Origin: Bacillus changyiensis
GTDB taxonomy: Bacteria; Bacillota; Bacilli; Bacillales; Bacillaceae
Assembly (NCBI RefSeq): GCF_027706145.1
Contig: NZ_JAQFWW010000002.1
Coordinates: 62,001 to 126,000, forward strand
Length of the DNA: 64,000 nt
Reading direction: 5' to 3'
A model generated the notes under the pieces. That model had not been told where the DNA came from and ran no database searches. It saw only the letters and a list, made by a program, of their open reading frames with translations. The translations under genes were made by a program, and so were the position numbers. Positions 16,529 through 25,788 of the stretch are shown here, one piece after another (the first letter of the stretch is position 1; every line of letters starts with the position of its first letter).

Positions 16529-17755
16529 ATGTTTAAGAAGGTGATTCACATCTCTGTTTATAAGAAAAACCTATTGATCATGTGGTTTGCAAATTTTTTG
16601 GTTTCCGCCAGTGCTACCATGGTTTTGCCGTTTCTTTCGTTGTATATTAATACTTTTGGCCATCATTCGAACGGTTTTACGGAGAAATGGAGCGGCTATG
16701 TTTTTGGGATTACATTTTTGATGGCTTTTTTAGTCTCCCCTTTTTGGGGAAGATTTGGTGATCAATACGGGTATAAGAAAATACTGCTGATTACAGGGTC
16801 CGGAATTGGAACGTGTATTCTCCTCATGTCCGTTGTTTCTTCTGTATATGAACTGTTTTTTCTGAGAATGGTAATGGGTCTTGTTACCGGCTTTATTCCA
16901 ACATCGCTGGCCATGATTTCAGCCCAGACACCTAAAAAACTAGCTGGGAAAGTGCTCGGCACTCTCCAAACAGGAACAGTCTCAGGAGGTTTATTCGGTC
17001 CATTGTTTGGCGGGTTACTTGCTGATCATGTCGGCTTTACCTATACCTTTTTTATTACAGCATTCATGATTTACGGGTCTGTTTTTCTTGTGTTTCTCGG
17101 AGTTCATGAACGACCATTGAAATCGAAGCGAACCCAGTCTGTTACTTATTCAAGAAAACAAGTATTACAAGCGATTTTTAACAGAAAATCGTTGCTCACA
17201 ATGATGATCTTAACCGCAGTCATTCAAATTGGTAATTTTAGCATTCAGCCTTTACTCGCCTTGTATGTTGCTGAATTGCATGGCACTCAACATCTTGCTT
17301 TCTTTTCGGGATTAGCTTTTTCAGCAACCGGTCTTGGCAGCCTTCTTTCTGCGAGAAAGTGGGGACATTGGGGTGACAGGTTTGGTCATGGGAAAATTTT
17401 GATTATTCTTTCGCTTTTAGCAACCGTTTTTTTTATTCCACAAGGTTTGGCATCATCATATCAGATTCTCATCATTTTTCGCTTTTTATTTGGTATCGCT
17501 CTCGGTGGAATGATCCCCTGTATAACAGCTTCCATTCGAATTCAGGCCCCCGTGGCCATTCAAGGAGAAGTGCTCGGCTATAATGTCAGTTTCAGATTTT
17601 TTGGCAATGTCATCGGTCCGGTGCTTGGTGGGGTACTTTCTAGTCATTTTGGTATTTCCACTACCTTTTATACGACAGCTTTTCTATTTTTCATCGGAGC
17701 CTGCCTGTTGTTTATTCAAAGATTTCAGGAAAAAAAAGCGAAATTTGAAAACTAA
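16529..17755 (+). CDS. yuxJ: MFS multidrug efflux transporter YuxJ
   Basis: Major facilitator transporter with 12 predicted helices, probably a proton-driven drug exporter. Marks: loop 2-3 motif FWGRFGDQYGYKK, motif C-like GTVSGGLFGPLFGGLLADHVG, second-half repeat KWGHWGDRFGHGK. Length 408 residues from the ATG at 16529. That ATG has no ribosome site, whereas AAGAAGGTGATTCAC lies inside the frame and points to an ATC codon at 16550, which would remove 7 residues. The name rests on position between kapD and pbpD and on family. Confidence 0.85.
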   Translation: MFKKVIHISVYKKNLLIMWFANFLVSASATMVLPFLSLYINTFGHHSNGFTEKWSGYVFGITFLMAFLVSPFWGRFGDQYGYKKILLITGSGIGTCILLMSVVSSVYELFFLRMVMGLVTGFIPTSLAMISAQTPKKLAGKVLGTLQTGTVSGGLFGPLFGGLLADHVGFTYTFFITAFMIYGSVFLVFLGVHERPLKSKRTQSVTYSRKQVLQAIFNRKSLLTMMILTAVIQIGNFSIQPLLALYVAELHGTQHLAFFSGLAFSATGLGSLLSARKWGHWGDRFGHGKILIILSLLATVFFIPQGLASSYQILIIFRFLFGIALGGMIPCITASIRIQAPVAIQGEVLGYNVSFRFFGNVIGPVLGGVLSSHFGISTTFYTTAFLFFIGACLLFIQRFQEKKAKFEN

Positions 17756-17835
17756 AAACTTCAAAATCTTATATTTTAGTCTTCTCGACATCTAAAAATA
17801 ATGATACGATATGGCTAGAATTTACTGAAAAGAGA

Positions 17836-19713
17836 GTGACAAATTTGCGTGCTATTATCGGTTGGATTTTAATTATTATATTAATTCCTATATGTGCTTT
17901 AACTGTTATGTCTTCACAACAAGAAGTAACGAAATTAAAACCTTTGGACCAAGTATTAGATGAGAAGATAGATATAAAGGATATCGGCCTTGTACAAAAT
18001 AGTTACATGTATGATGCTGACGGTGCTCTCATTTCTGAAATCGTCTCAGACCATCAAAACCGGGTGTTTGTTTCTTATAAGAATGTTCCTGAACATGTTA
18101 AACAACTGTTTCTAACATCAGAAGACCGCCACTTTTTTCAGCATAAAGGTTTTGACTTTATCGGGATTGCCCGTGCTGCCGTTTCCAATGCCAAAAATGG
18201 TGGTATTAATCAAGGAGCCAGTACGATTACACAGCAGCTTGCGCGCAACTTGTATTTAAGCCATGAACGCACTCTGAATCGCAAGCTAGCAGAGCTCCTC
18301 TACTCTTATCAGCTAGAAAAAAAGCTGACAAAAGAAGAGATTTTCGAGAAATATTTAAATACGATTTACTTTAATAACGGGGTATATGGTATTGGTTCAG
18401 CTGCTTTGTTTTATTATAGTAAACCACTGAAGTCTCTTACCCTAGCGGAAATGGCTTTTATTTGTGCGATTCCTAATAACCCTACATTATATGATCCTTT
18501 AAAACATTTTGACTCCACAAAAACCCGTCAGGAGCGGCTTCTGAAAGGGCTAAAAGATGCGAAGGTAATATCTGAGAAAGAATATAAAAAAGCGATCAAA
18601 GAAAAGATTAAGCTGCACGTTCAAGAAAAGAAGGATTCATATCCCGATTACACAACTTATGTGAATGATGAGTTTACTGAATTGGTTTCGGCTTCAGAAG
18701 GCTTTGACAAACGCTTAAAAGAAGCAAAATCAAAGGAAGAAAAGAAGAAAATTGAAAAAGAGTTGTCTAACCGAATAAGCGCTCTTCTAACGAAAGGAAT
18801 CAAAATTCATACAGCACTTGATACGACAATGCAAAACAGACTTGGCCAACAAGTCGCAGGCCAACTACCATATCAAGGAGTAGAGGGTGGAGCAGTCGTG
18901 ATTAACCATCAGACACATCAAATTGTTGCGATGTCAGGTGGGAAACATTATAAAAAATATGATTTTAATTTAGCATACCAAGGTTATAGGCAGCCTGGCT
19001 CATCCATTAAACCGCTGCTTGATTACGGACCTTACCTTGAAGAAACAGGGGCAACTTCTAGTAGTATGATTGATGCAAGCAAATTTTGCAGCAAAAATTA
19101 CTGCCCGAACAACTACAATGAAAAAACGTACGGAACTGTTTCAATTAAGACAGCCTTCAAGCATTCTTATAACACACCTGCTGTCAGGATGTTGAACCAG
19201 ATCGGAGTTGAAAAAGGATTCGGATATTTAGAACCATTCGGATTCAAAAAAATTGTTCCGGAAGACCATCGGCTCCCTGCCGCTCTCGGCGGATTTACTG
19301 ACGGTTTTTCACCACTTGAGATGGCAGATGCCTATACGACTTTTGCCAATGATGGAAGTTATATTTCCAATCATGCCATTACAAAAGTCACAGATCTTAA
19401 AGGCAAGACTCTATTTAAATGGGAAAACAAACCAAAACAAGTTTATAGTCTGCGAACGAACAATGAGTTGCGTAAACTTTTAAAGGCAGTCGTTAAAGAA
19501 GGAACTGGACGAAAAGCAAATTTCAAGAGTACCTATATTGGAGGCAAAACAGGTACGTCAAACGGGTTTAGGGACCTGTGGTTTGTCGGGTTAACTGAAA
19601 ACTATACGATGAGTGTCTGGGTTGGAAAAAAATCAAGTGGAAATGTCGAATTTCTTCATGATGTTGGACCACAACTTTTAATTTGGAAAGGAACGATGCA
19701 AAACGGATACTAA
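17836..19713 (+). CDS. pbpD: Class A penicillin-binding protein 4 (PbpD)
   Basis: Bifunctional cell-wall enzyme: glycosyltransferase plus DD-transpeptidase, anchored by one N-terminal helix (about residues 5-25). The glycosyltransferase domain shows the catalytic TSEDRHFFQHKGFD (94-107) and QGASTITQQLARNLYL. The transpeptidase has SSIK with the serine near residue 389, a KHSYNTP SxN motif, and KTGTSNG starting at K571. It aligns over its whole length with B. subtilis PbpD (624 residues). The GTG at 17836 is nearly on top of its ribosome site; the TTG at 17845, with GAGAGTG seven bases before it, may be the true start. yuxK follows directly. Confidence 0.95.
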   Translation: MTNLRAIIGWILIIILIPICALTVMSSQQEVTKLKPLDQVLDEKIDIKDIGLVQNSYMYDADGALISEIVSDHQNRVFVSYKNVPEHVKQLFLTSEDRHFFQHKGFDFIGIARAAVSNAKNGGINQGASTITQQLARNLYLSHERTLNRKLAELLYSYQLEKKLTKEEIFEKYLNTIYFNNGVYGIGSAALFYYSKPLKSLTLAEMAFICAIPNNPTLYDPLKHFDSTKTRQERLLKGLKDAKVISEKEYKKAIKEKIKLHVQEKKDSYPDYTTYVNDEFTELVSASEGFDKRLKEAKSKEEKKKIEKELSNRISALLTKGIKIHTALDTTMQNRLGQQVAGQLPYQGVEGGAVVINHQTHQIVAMSGGKHYKKYDFNLAYQGYRQPGSSIKPLLDYGPYLEETGATSSSMIDASKFCSKNYCPNNYNEKTYGTVSIKTAFKHSYNTPAVRMLNQIGVEKGFGYLEPFGFKKIVPEDHRLPAALGGFTDGFSPLEMADAYTTFANDGSYISNHAITKVTDLKGKTLFKWENKPKQVYSLRTNNELRKLLKAVVKEGTGRKANFKSTYIGGKTGTSNGFRDLWFVGLTENYTMSVWVGKKSSGNVEFLHDVGPQLLIWKGTMQNGY

Positions 19714-19715
19714 GC

Positions 19716-20122
19716 ATGACAAAGAACCTGAACGTATCATCCTTTTTGATGGTGTCTGCAATTTTTGTGATAGGTCTGTCCAATTTGTTATTAAACATGA
19801 TCCGGAAGCTTTGTTTTCATTCGCTTCCTTACAATCTGATATCGGACAAAAACTTCTAAAGAAATATCAGTTACCAGTGGAACACTTTGATAGTTTAATT
19901 CTGATTAAAGCTGGTCAAACTTACAGGAAGTCAACTGCAGTTTTGCATATTGTCAAGAGCCTCCCAGGACTTTGGCGTTACCTAGGTATATTCCTTGTGA
20001 TTCCAAAGCCGCTCAGAGATGGTGTATATAGCCTGATAGCAAAATACCGTCACAAATGGTTTGGCAAAAAAGAAAAATGCCTGATTCCAGATCATGATAT
20101 AAAAAAAAGGTTCTTATCATAA
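19716..20122 (+). pseudogene. yuxK: YuxK, DCC-family thiol oxidoreductase-like protein, frameshifted at the 5' end
   Basis: The DCC family is named for its DxxCxxC motif, which is intact here (FDGVCNFCD) and followed by the usual long C-terminal part ending GVYSLIAKYRHKWFGKKEKC. The motif frame has no ATG, GTG or TTG between an in-frame TAA at 19679 and the motif. The only suitable start, the ATG at 19716, is one base out of phase and reaches a stop soon after. One extra A in the AAA run at 19721 would restore a 135-residue protein beginning MTKEPERIILFDG, like B. subtilis YuxK (about 137). So this is a one-base deletion in the strain or in the sequence, or a non-standard start. It lies three bases after pbpD in an apparent operon. 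Confidence 0.8.
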
Positions 20123-20192
20123 AAATACCTTCAGGTGTTTTGTACGTGAAAAAAAGCGTTTCTGCTACTCAAATCCGTCCACTGGACTAATA

Positions 20193-20230
20193 AGGCTACC
20201 ATATCCATTAGGTATGGTAGCCTGAACTTT
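20193..20230 (+). terminator. Terminator after pbpD-yuxK
   Basis: AGGCTACCATA pairs with TATGGTAGCCT and is followed by a CTTTTTT run on the plus strand. Confidence 0.8.
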
Positions 20231-20231
20231 T

Positions 20232-20789
20232 TTACACATTTATATTTGTTTGAACACTGTTATAAAGCTTCATAGCCAAATATATAGTTCCAATAATAAG
20301 GAGGAACCAAAATAGCAGTTCAAACAAAATGAAGCCGATTAATGAAGGGAATGACATTGTACTCTGTATAACGTAAACAACAAAAATAAAGTAAGCAAGT
20401 GTTGACAAAATGAATAGACCAGCAATTCCCACAGGAAATTGAACAAATATAAATGATAAAAGGCCTGCTCCCAAATAAATGCTTGAGCAGATCCTGATTT
20501 TTTTTAGATTCACACCCTCAGGATCTTTCGTAAAAAATAACAAACAAAGTTCTGTTATGGTATTAGCAATTAATTTCAGCGCTGACAACACGATAAAGAA
20601 AACAATCGCAAAGGCAGCAAACAAAGCCAATCTAATACCGTTTGTTGAGAAATGATCAAGCATTCCTTCATAAATGCCAAAAGATGATAGCAGCTTTATC
20701 GCATAGGGAATAGCAGACATCGCTAGTGATGAACTAAAAAGTAAAATTGCAATAAACGGAAAATAACCTGTTACATAAGTATTTTTCAT
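20232..20789 (-). CDS. yufK: YufK family membrane protein (DUF5366)
   Basis: A five- to six-helix membrane protein of 185 residues starting MKNTYVTGYFPFIAILLFSS, strongly like B. subtilis YufK. Function is unknown. I start at the ATG at 20789 because AGAAAGGATC precedes it; nine more codons upstream are in frame but precede that site. It is the only minus-strand gene between yuxK and the pssA operon. Confidence 0.9.
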   Translation of the reverse strand: MKNTYVTGYFPFIAILLFSSSLAMSAIPYAIKLLSSFGIYEGMLDHFSTNGIRLALFAAFAIVFFIVLSALKLIANTITELCLLFFTKDPEGVNLKKIRICSSIYLGAGLLSFIFVQFPVGIAGLFILSTLAYFIFVVYVIQSTMSFPSLIGFILFELLFWFLLIIGTIYLAMKLYNSVQTNINV

Positions 20790-20951
20790 AATAAGATCCT
20801 TTCTGATATGTTCCATTATTTATTATGTACGACTTTGGTACCTGTTGACAAGAATATTTTCCATTTGAAATCATGATTTTAAAATTTTTCAACATACACT
20901 CTCTCACATTGGCTTATTTTCTTTAAAACTAGTAATTAGACTCGTTTCTTA

Positions 20952-20960
20952 TGGTATGAT
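20952..20960 (+). promoter_or_regulatory. Candidate extended -10 promoter for pssA-psd
   Basis: TGGTATGAT fits the TGn-TATAAT extended -10 pattern, about 115 bases ahead of pssA. No good -35 is seen. A stem-loop (AATAAAAT pairing with ATTTTATT, around 21000-21026) follows in the leader. Confidence 0.35.
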
Positions 20961-21074
20961 GGATGAATCAGGAATTGTATAGGGATATTCTTGCAGATGC
21001 GAATAAAATCGTATAGAATTTTATTGCTTAAATTCTTTTCCATTATGGGTTTAATTTAAAGGATGCGAAATCAA

Positions 21075-21605
21075 TTGAAAAAAACAATACCGTCTTTAAT
21101 TACAATTGGAAATTTAACTTCTGGCTTAGCCTCTATCCTTTTGGCATGTAAAGGATTACTATCACTGGCCATCATCTTTGTACTGGTTGGTGCGATTTTC
21201 GACAGTCTTGATGGCATGTTTGCACGCAAGTTAAACGTTGTAAGCGTGTTCGGAAAAGAACTAGATTCATTGGCTGATATTGTCACTTTCGGGGTTGCAC
21301 CAACTCTTATTACATATTCAACAATTTTTCAGGAAACACCGCTATTAGGTATTCCTTCCACTATGTTGTTTCCGATTTGCGGCGCTCTACGGCTTGCCCG
21401 TTTTAACATTCAATCGGAACAGGAATATTTTACGGGACTTCCGATTACTGCTGCAGGCGTCATTTTAGTCATCTTGAATTTTTTAAGTGACGTGATCAGC
21501 AAAAAGATGTTCATTTTTATTACCTTATTCCTATCCTATCTCATGATCAGTAAACTGAAAGTGATCAGTCTAAAAGGCAAAAAAATATTGAAGAAAGTGA
21601 GCTAG
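21075..21605 (+). CDS. pssA: CDP-diacylglycerol-serine O-phosphatidyltransferase (PssA)
   Basis: Makes phosphatidylserine from CDP-diacylglycerol and serine, the first step to phosphatidylethanolamine, in the membrane. The CDP-alcohol transferase signature is complete: DSLDGMFARKLN then a spaced GKELDSLAD, that is DxxDGxxAR...GxxxDxxxD. About six helices; 176 residues. An AAAGGA site points to the TTG at 21075; the ATG at 21063 directly follows that site and is too close. It starts an operon with the DedA gene and psd, the same trio as the B. subtilis pssA-ybfM-psd operon, which lies elsewhere in that chromosome. Confidence 0.9.
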   Translation: MKKTIPSLITIGNLTSGLASILLACKGLLSLAIIFVLVGAIFDSLDGMFARKLNVVSVFGKELDSLADIVTFGVAPTLITYSTIFQETPLLGIPSTMLFPICGALRLARFNIQSEQEYFTGLPITAAGVILVILNFLSDVISKKMFIFITLFLSYLMISKLKVISLKGKKILKKVS

Positions 21606-21611
21606 GTATTA

Positions 21612-22094
21612 ATGGATCTTGCAAAAGAATTAATTTCTCTATATGGGTACTTCGCGATATTCGGACTTCTTGTACTCGGCATTATAGGCCTTCCCATCCC
21701 CGATGAAGTCATGATGACATTTGTCGGGTATATGTCCTCTATTCATATTCTAAACTACCAGTTATCAATACTGATCAGTTTTCTAGGTGCCTTTTTTGGA
21801 ATGCTAGTTAGCTATTTTCTTGGAAATAAGATTGGCAAACCACTCTTAGATAAATACGGGAAATGGATTGGACTGACAGCAAAAAGACTTGAAACCGTTC
21901 ATCACTGGTTTAACAAATACGGTCCATGGACCATTGTTTTTGGTTATTTTATTCCCGGTGTTCGCCATGTGACATGCTATCTTTCTGGAATGAACGAAAT
22001 GAAAATGAAAAAGTTTCTAATATTTGCTGGTGCGGGTGCATTCATTTGGTGTCTCGTTTTTATCACGATTGGCTATACAATCGGTGTCATCTAA
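21612..22094 (+). CDS. ybfM: DedA family membrane protein (YbfM-like)
   Basis: A 160-residue polytopic membrane protein of the DedA/VTT family, whose members act in lipid translocation across the membrane. Marks: GLPIPDEVMM near residue 27, and the FGYFIPGVRHVTCYLSGMNEM block with the conserved arginine and glycine of the family. It lies between pssA and psd with gaps of 6 and 17 bases, so a role in lipid movement during phosphatidylethanolamine synthesis is likely. The name follows the matching operon in B. subtilis. Confidence 0.85.
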   Translation: MDLAKELISLYGYFAIFGLLVLGIIGLPIPDEVMMTFVGYMSSIHILNYQLSILISFLGAFFGMLVSYFLGNKIGKPLLDKYGKWIGLTAKRLETVHHWFNKYGPWTIVFGYFIPGVRHVTCYLSGMNEMKMKKFLIFAGAGAFIWCLVFITIGYTIGVI

Positions 22095-22111
22095 CAGAAG
22101 GAGTGAACAGC

Positions 22112-22903
22112 TTGAAAAAGCAACTTTATCGATTTTTAATCGAACTCACAAATAGAAGAATCATTTCTCTAGCGTTAAAAAAGTTTGCTCAATCAAAGTT
22201 AAGCAAACCCCTTATCCGCTCCTATATTAAAACCTTTCATCTCAATACAGAAGAAATGCTTGAGGACGTTCATTCGTTTAATAGTTTACACGAGCTGTTC
22301 ATCAGAAAATTAAAGAATGAAGCACGCCCATTATCTTCTGGTTTTGACAACTTGATAAGCCCTGTTGACGGAATGATTGAGGAAATTGGGAAAATCTCTG
22401 CTGAAAAACAGTTTATCGTTAAAAACAAACCGTACTCTTTAGAAGAAATGATTGGTCATTCCGAACTAGTGAACCGTTATTTTGATGGAACATATATTAT
22501 TATTTATTTAAGCCCTAAAGACTATCATAGAATTCATAGCCCAGCCAATGGCAAGCTTGAAAAACAATACATACTTGGAAGCACTTCATATCCGGTGAAT
22601 AAAATGGGGTTAACCTATGGAAAATCACCACTGACAAAAAACTACCGGATGATTTCTGAATTCAAGCATCAATATGGTTCGGCACTGTTGGTTAAAGTCG
22701 GAGCCATGTACATTAATTCAATCGTTACTTTAACGGATCAGAACGAATGGCGGCAGGGTGAGGAAATTGCTTATTTTTCATTTGGTTCAACTGTTATTTT
22801 GCTGTTTGAAAAAGATACGTTTGTTCTAAATGAGCGTATCTATCCTTCATTGAAAGTCAAAATGGGAGAAGTTTTAGGCTGTTTAATCAAAAGAAAATCA
22901 TAA
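22112..22903 (+). CDS. psd: Phosphatidylserine decarboxylase proenzyme
   Basis: Converts phosphatidylserine to phosphatidylethanolamine using a pyruvoyl group made by self-cleavage. The cleavage motif appears as FGST (in YFSFGSTVILLFE near residue 228), the Bacillus version of LGST; other marks are ISPVDGMIEEIG near 73 and SPKDYHRIHSP near 133. I start at the TTG at 22112, with AAGGAG nine bases upstream, giving 263 residues, equal to B. subtilis Psd. The frame is open far upstream, inside the DedA gene, but that is overlap. It ends the three-gene lipid operon. Confidence 0.93.
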   Translation: MKKQLYRFLIELTNRRIISLALKKFAQSKLSKPLIRSYIKTFHLNTEEMLEDVHSFNSLHELFIRKLKNEARPLSSGFDNLISPVDGMIEEIGKISAEKQFIVKNKPYSLEEMIGHSELVNRYFDGTYIIIYLSPKDYHRIHSPANGKLEKQYILGSTSYPVNKMGLTYGKSPLTKNYRMISEFKHQYGSALLVKVGAMYINSIVTLTDQNEWRQGEEIAYFSFGSTVILLFEKDTFVLNERIYPSLKVKMGEVLGCLIKRKS

Positions 22904-22907
22904 TCAG

Positions 22908-22946
22908 AAAAAGGAATCTGCTTCTTTAGACGGATTCCTTTTTGAT
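22908..22946. terminator. Terminator after psd (bidirectional)
   Basis: AAAAAGGAATC pairs with GATTCCTTTTT, with T-runs in both directions, between psd and the small minus-strand gene. Confidence 0.88.
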
Positions 22947-22948
22947 TT

Positions 22949-23161
22949 TTAGCGTCTCTCAACTTTAATATATTCTCTTGGTTTAAAGGATTCACGTTTG
23001 TTTCTGCGGTTTTTTAGCTGAACGTAACCCGCTGGGTATTGACGCACTTCACTTTTTCCGGTCTGAGGTATGTTTTCGCGATTCATTTCCTTGTTCATCA
23101 TGAATGCACCAGTAAAAAGTGAACAAAATAAACTTAGGCTGACAAAAGCTTTTTTTCTCAT
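22949..23161 (-). CDS. Small exported or membrane-anchored basic protein
   Basis: A 70-residue protein with an N-terminal signal-like helix (KKAFVSLSLFCSLFTGAFMM) and a strongly basic tail rich in Arg and Lys. TTGAGGTGATAAAAG before the ATG is an excellent ribosome site. It is divergent from mrpA, the place of B. subtilis yufS, a small protein of similar size; I do not remember the YufS sequence well enough to use the name. Function unknown. Confidence 0.72.
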   Translation of the reverse strand: MRKKAFVSLSLFCSLFTGAFMMNKEMNRENIPQTGKSEVRQYPAGYVQLKNRRNKRESFKPREYIKVERR

Positions 23162-23385
23162 CTTTTATCACCTCAAGCTTAGCTTGCTCTAAAAAACTTT
23201 CCATTATACAAATGCTTTATTTTTTGTTAAAATTATTTTCAAGTTCAAACGACCACATAAACACAGTTTTATGCTAGAACATGCAGCTGATTAAAATTTG
23301 AGTTATAATTTGTCTAGGTCGCCAGTTCTAAAAAAAGTACATAAACGTTTTTCATTTGATACAAGATACTTAAAGGAGGTTTATA

Positions 23386-25788
23386 ATGACGGCTCTACAT
23401 ATTGCTATTTTATCGCCGCTTGCGTTTGCCTTTTTCATACCGCTACTGGCGAAATATGTCCGAAGGATCCATACTGGATGGTTCGTCCTGATTCTCCCTG
23501 CTTTATTATTTATTTATTTTTTGCGTATGATCGGGATGAGTGCAAACGGTGAAACATTAAAAGCCGAACTGGCTTGGATTCCGTCCTTTGGTATTAATTT
23601 TACAGCCTATATTGATGGATTAGGATTACTTTTTGCCCTACTGATTACCGGAATAGGGTCTTTAGTCGTTCTCTACAGCATTTATTATCTGTCCAAAGAA
23701 AGAGAACAGCTCGGATCGTTTTATGTTTATTTACTGATGTTTATGGGAGCAATGCTTGGTGTTGTTCTCGTTGATAACGTTATTGTACTTTATGTGTTTT
23801 GGGAATTGACCAGTATCTCTTCTTTTCTATTGATCGGCTATTGGTATAAGCGGGAAAAATCACGTTATGGTGCGACTAAATCTATGCTGATCACAATTTT
23901 CGGTGGCCTTGCATTACTTGGGGGATTCATTCTTCTTTATATCATGACAGGATCGTTCAGCATTAGGTCCATGGTTAGTCAGACTGACATCATTTTATCG
24001 CATGACTTATTCATTCCGGCTCTTGTGCTCATTTTAATTGGAGCGTTTACAAAATCGGCACAATTCCCATTCTATATTTGGCTGCCAGATGCAATGGAGG
24101 CGCCAACACCAGTCAGTGCTTATTTGCATTCAGCCACAATGGTTAAAGCTGGAATATATCTAGTTGCAAGATTTACGCCTATCTTTGCTTTTTCTGAAGT
24201 ATGGTTTTGGGTCGTTTCGATTACAGGGCTTATCACCCTTTTTTGGGGATCATTCAATGCTGTCAAACAAACCGATTTGAAATCGATTCTAGCGTTTTCT
24301 ACAGTTAGTCAGCTTGGCATGATCATGTCAATGCTTGGCATTGGTTCGGCAGCTTTACATTACAATCATTTTGAATATTATCTGGTTTCAATTATTGCTG
24401 CTATTTTTCACTTAATTAACCATGCGACATTTAAAGGTAGTCTGTTTATGGCAGTCGGAATTATCGATCATGAAACTGGAACAAGAGATATTCGTAAGCT
24501 TGGCGGTCTGATGACGATCATGCCGATTACCTTTACGATTACACTTATCGGTGCTTTTTCAATGGCCGGCTTGCCGCCATTTAATGGCTTTCTGAGTAAG
24601 GAGATGTTTTTTACAAGCGTACTCAGAATTTCAGAATTCAATTTGTTTCATGTGAGCACATGGGGGCCTCTATTCCCTATATTGGGTTGGACGGGAAGTG
24701 TATTTACGTTTATTTATAGTATGGTGTTATTATTTAAAACATTTGGAGGAAAATATCAGCCGGAAAAACTGGAAAAACCAGCACATGAAGCACCACTTGG
24801 CATGCTGATTTCACCGGTTATCCTCGGCTCGCTCGTCGTGATTTTTTTCTTTTTCCCGAATATTTTGTCATATCGGATTATTGAGCCTGCGGCCGAATCG
24901 ATTATGCCTCATTTGTTAGCGGGAAATGAAAAATTCAAAGTCAAACTTGAAGGGTGGCACGGACCTTCGCCAGAGTTATATATGACAATCGGTGTTGTTG
25001 TACTCGGAATCCTTGCCTACCTAACACTAACCAAATGGAAAAAAATCTATCGTCTATTCCCTGAAAAACTGACACTCAATACATTATATGACCGCACTTT
25101 GTATGGTATTGAAAAAACTTCCAATAAAGTGACAAGAACATATATGACTGGTTTTCTTCGTGATTATTTAGTCTATGTTTTTCTGTTTTTTATTATGATG
25201 ATTGGTGGTTCACTCGTGTTAACGGGCGGTTTTTCATTTGATACGAAAGGGAATGCAGAAATCGGTGCTTATGAACTCGTCCTATCTGCAGTGATCATTG
25301 CTGCTACTCTGACAACGATTGTGGCAAAATCAAGGTTGACAGCAATTATTGGACTAGGTGTGATCGGCTATACGATTGCATTATTTTTCGTCATTTTCAG
25401 AGCACCTGATCTGGCACTGACTCAGCTCATTATCGAAACAATTTCTGTGTCACTATTTTTACTATGCTTTTATCATTTACCAAAACTTTCATTTAAACCA
25501 AGAACGGTCAAGTTCAGAGTCACTAATGTGGTCGTTTCCATTGGGGTTGGAGCAGTTGTGACACTAGTGGCATTAGCTGCAAACAGCCAACATACTTTAA
25601 ATAGTATTTCAACTTATTTCATTGAAAACAGCTATAAACTTGGCGGTGGTCATAATATCGTCAATGTCATCTTGGTTGATTTCAGAGGATTTGATACATT
25701 ATTTGAAATTACTGTGCTTGTTATTGCCGCGCTTGGAATATACGGAATGATCAGACTGAGATTGGAGAAGAGGGGAGAAGAGCAATGA
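23386..25788 (+). CDS. mrpA: Na+/H+ antiporter subunit A (MrpA)
   Basis: Largest subunit of the Mrp multi-subunit Na+(Li+, K+)/H+ antiporter, essential in relatives for Na+ resistance and pH control. 800 residues, about 20 helices. The first 500 residues are NuoL-like (TKSAQFPFYIWLPDAMEAPTPVSA, HLINHATFKG with the conserved lysine). The C-terminal part has the MrpA-specific domain (FRAPDLALTQLIIETISVSLFLL). AAAGGAGGTTTATA precedes the ATG. It opens the mrpABCDEFG operon and overlaps mrpB by four bases. Confidence 0.97.
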   Translation: MTALHIAILSPLAFAFFIPLLAKYVRRIHTGWFVLILPALLFIYFLRMIGMSANGETLKAELAWIPSFGINFTAYIDGLGLLFALLITGIGSLVVLYSIYYLSKEREQLGSFYVYLLMFMGAMLGVVLVDNVIVLYVFWELTSISSFLLIGYWYKREKSRYGATKSMLITIFGGLALLGGFILLYIMTGSFSIRSMVSQTDIILSHDLFIPALVLILIGAFTKSAQFPFYIWLPDAMEAPTPVSAYLHSATMVKAGIYLVARFTPIFAFSEVWFWVVSITGLITLFWGSFNAVKQTDLKSILAFSTVSQLGMIMSMLGIGSAALHYNHFEYYLVSIIAAIFHLINHATFKGSLFMAVGIIDHETGTRDIRKLGGLMTIMPITFTITLIGAFSMAGLPPFNGFLSKEMFFTSVLRISEFNLFHVSTWGPLFPILGWTGSVFTFIYSMVLLFKTFGGKYQPEKLEKPAHEAPLGMLISPVILGSLVVIFFFFPNILSYRIIEPAAESIMPHLLAGNEKFKVKLEGWHGPSPELYMTIGVVVLGILAYLTLTKWKKIYRLFPEKLTLNTLYDRTLYGIEKTSNKVTRTYMTGFLRDYLVYVFLFFIMMIGGSLVLTGGFSFDTKGNAEIGAYELVLSAVIIAATLTTIVAKSRLTAIIGLGVIGYTIALFFVIFRAPDLALTQLIIETISVSLFLLCFYHLPKLSFKPRTVKFRVTNVVVSIGVGAVVTLVALAANSQHTLNSISTYFIENSYKLGGGHNIVNVILVDFRGFDTLFEITVLVIAALGIYGMIRLRLEKRGEEQ

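Noticed and set aside
19716-19860. ATG frame at 19716 as a separate small gene after pbpD
   Set aside because: It reads through the yuxK coding region one base out of phase and stops within 50 codons. The DCC motif belongs to the other frame.
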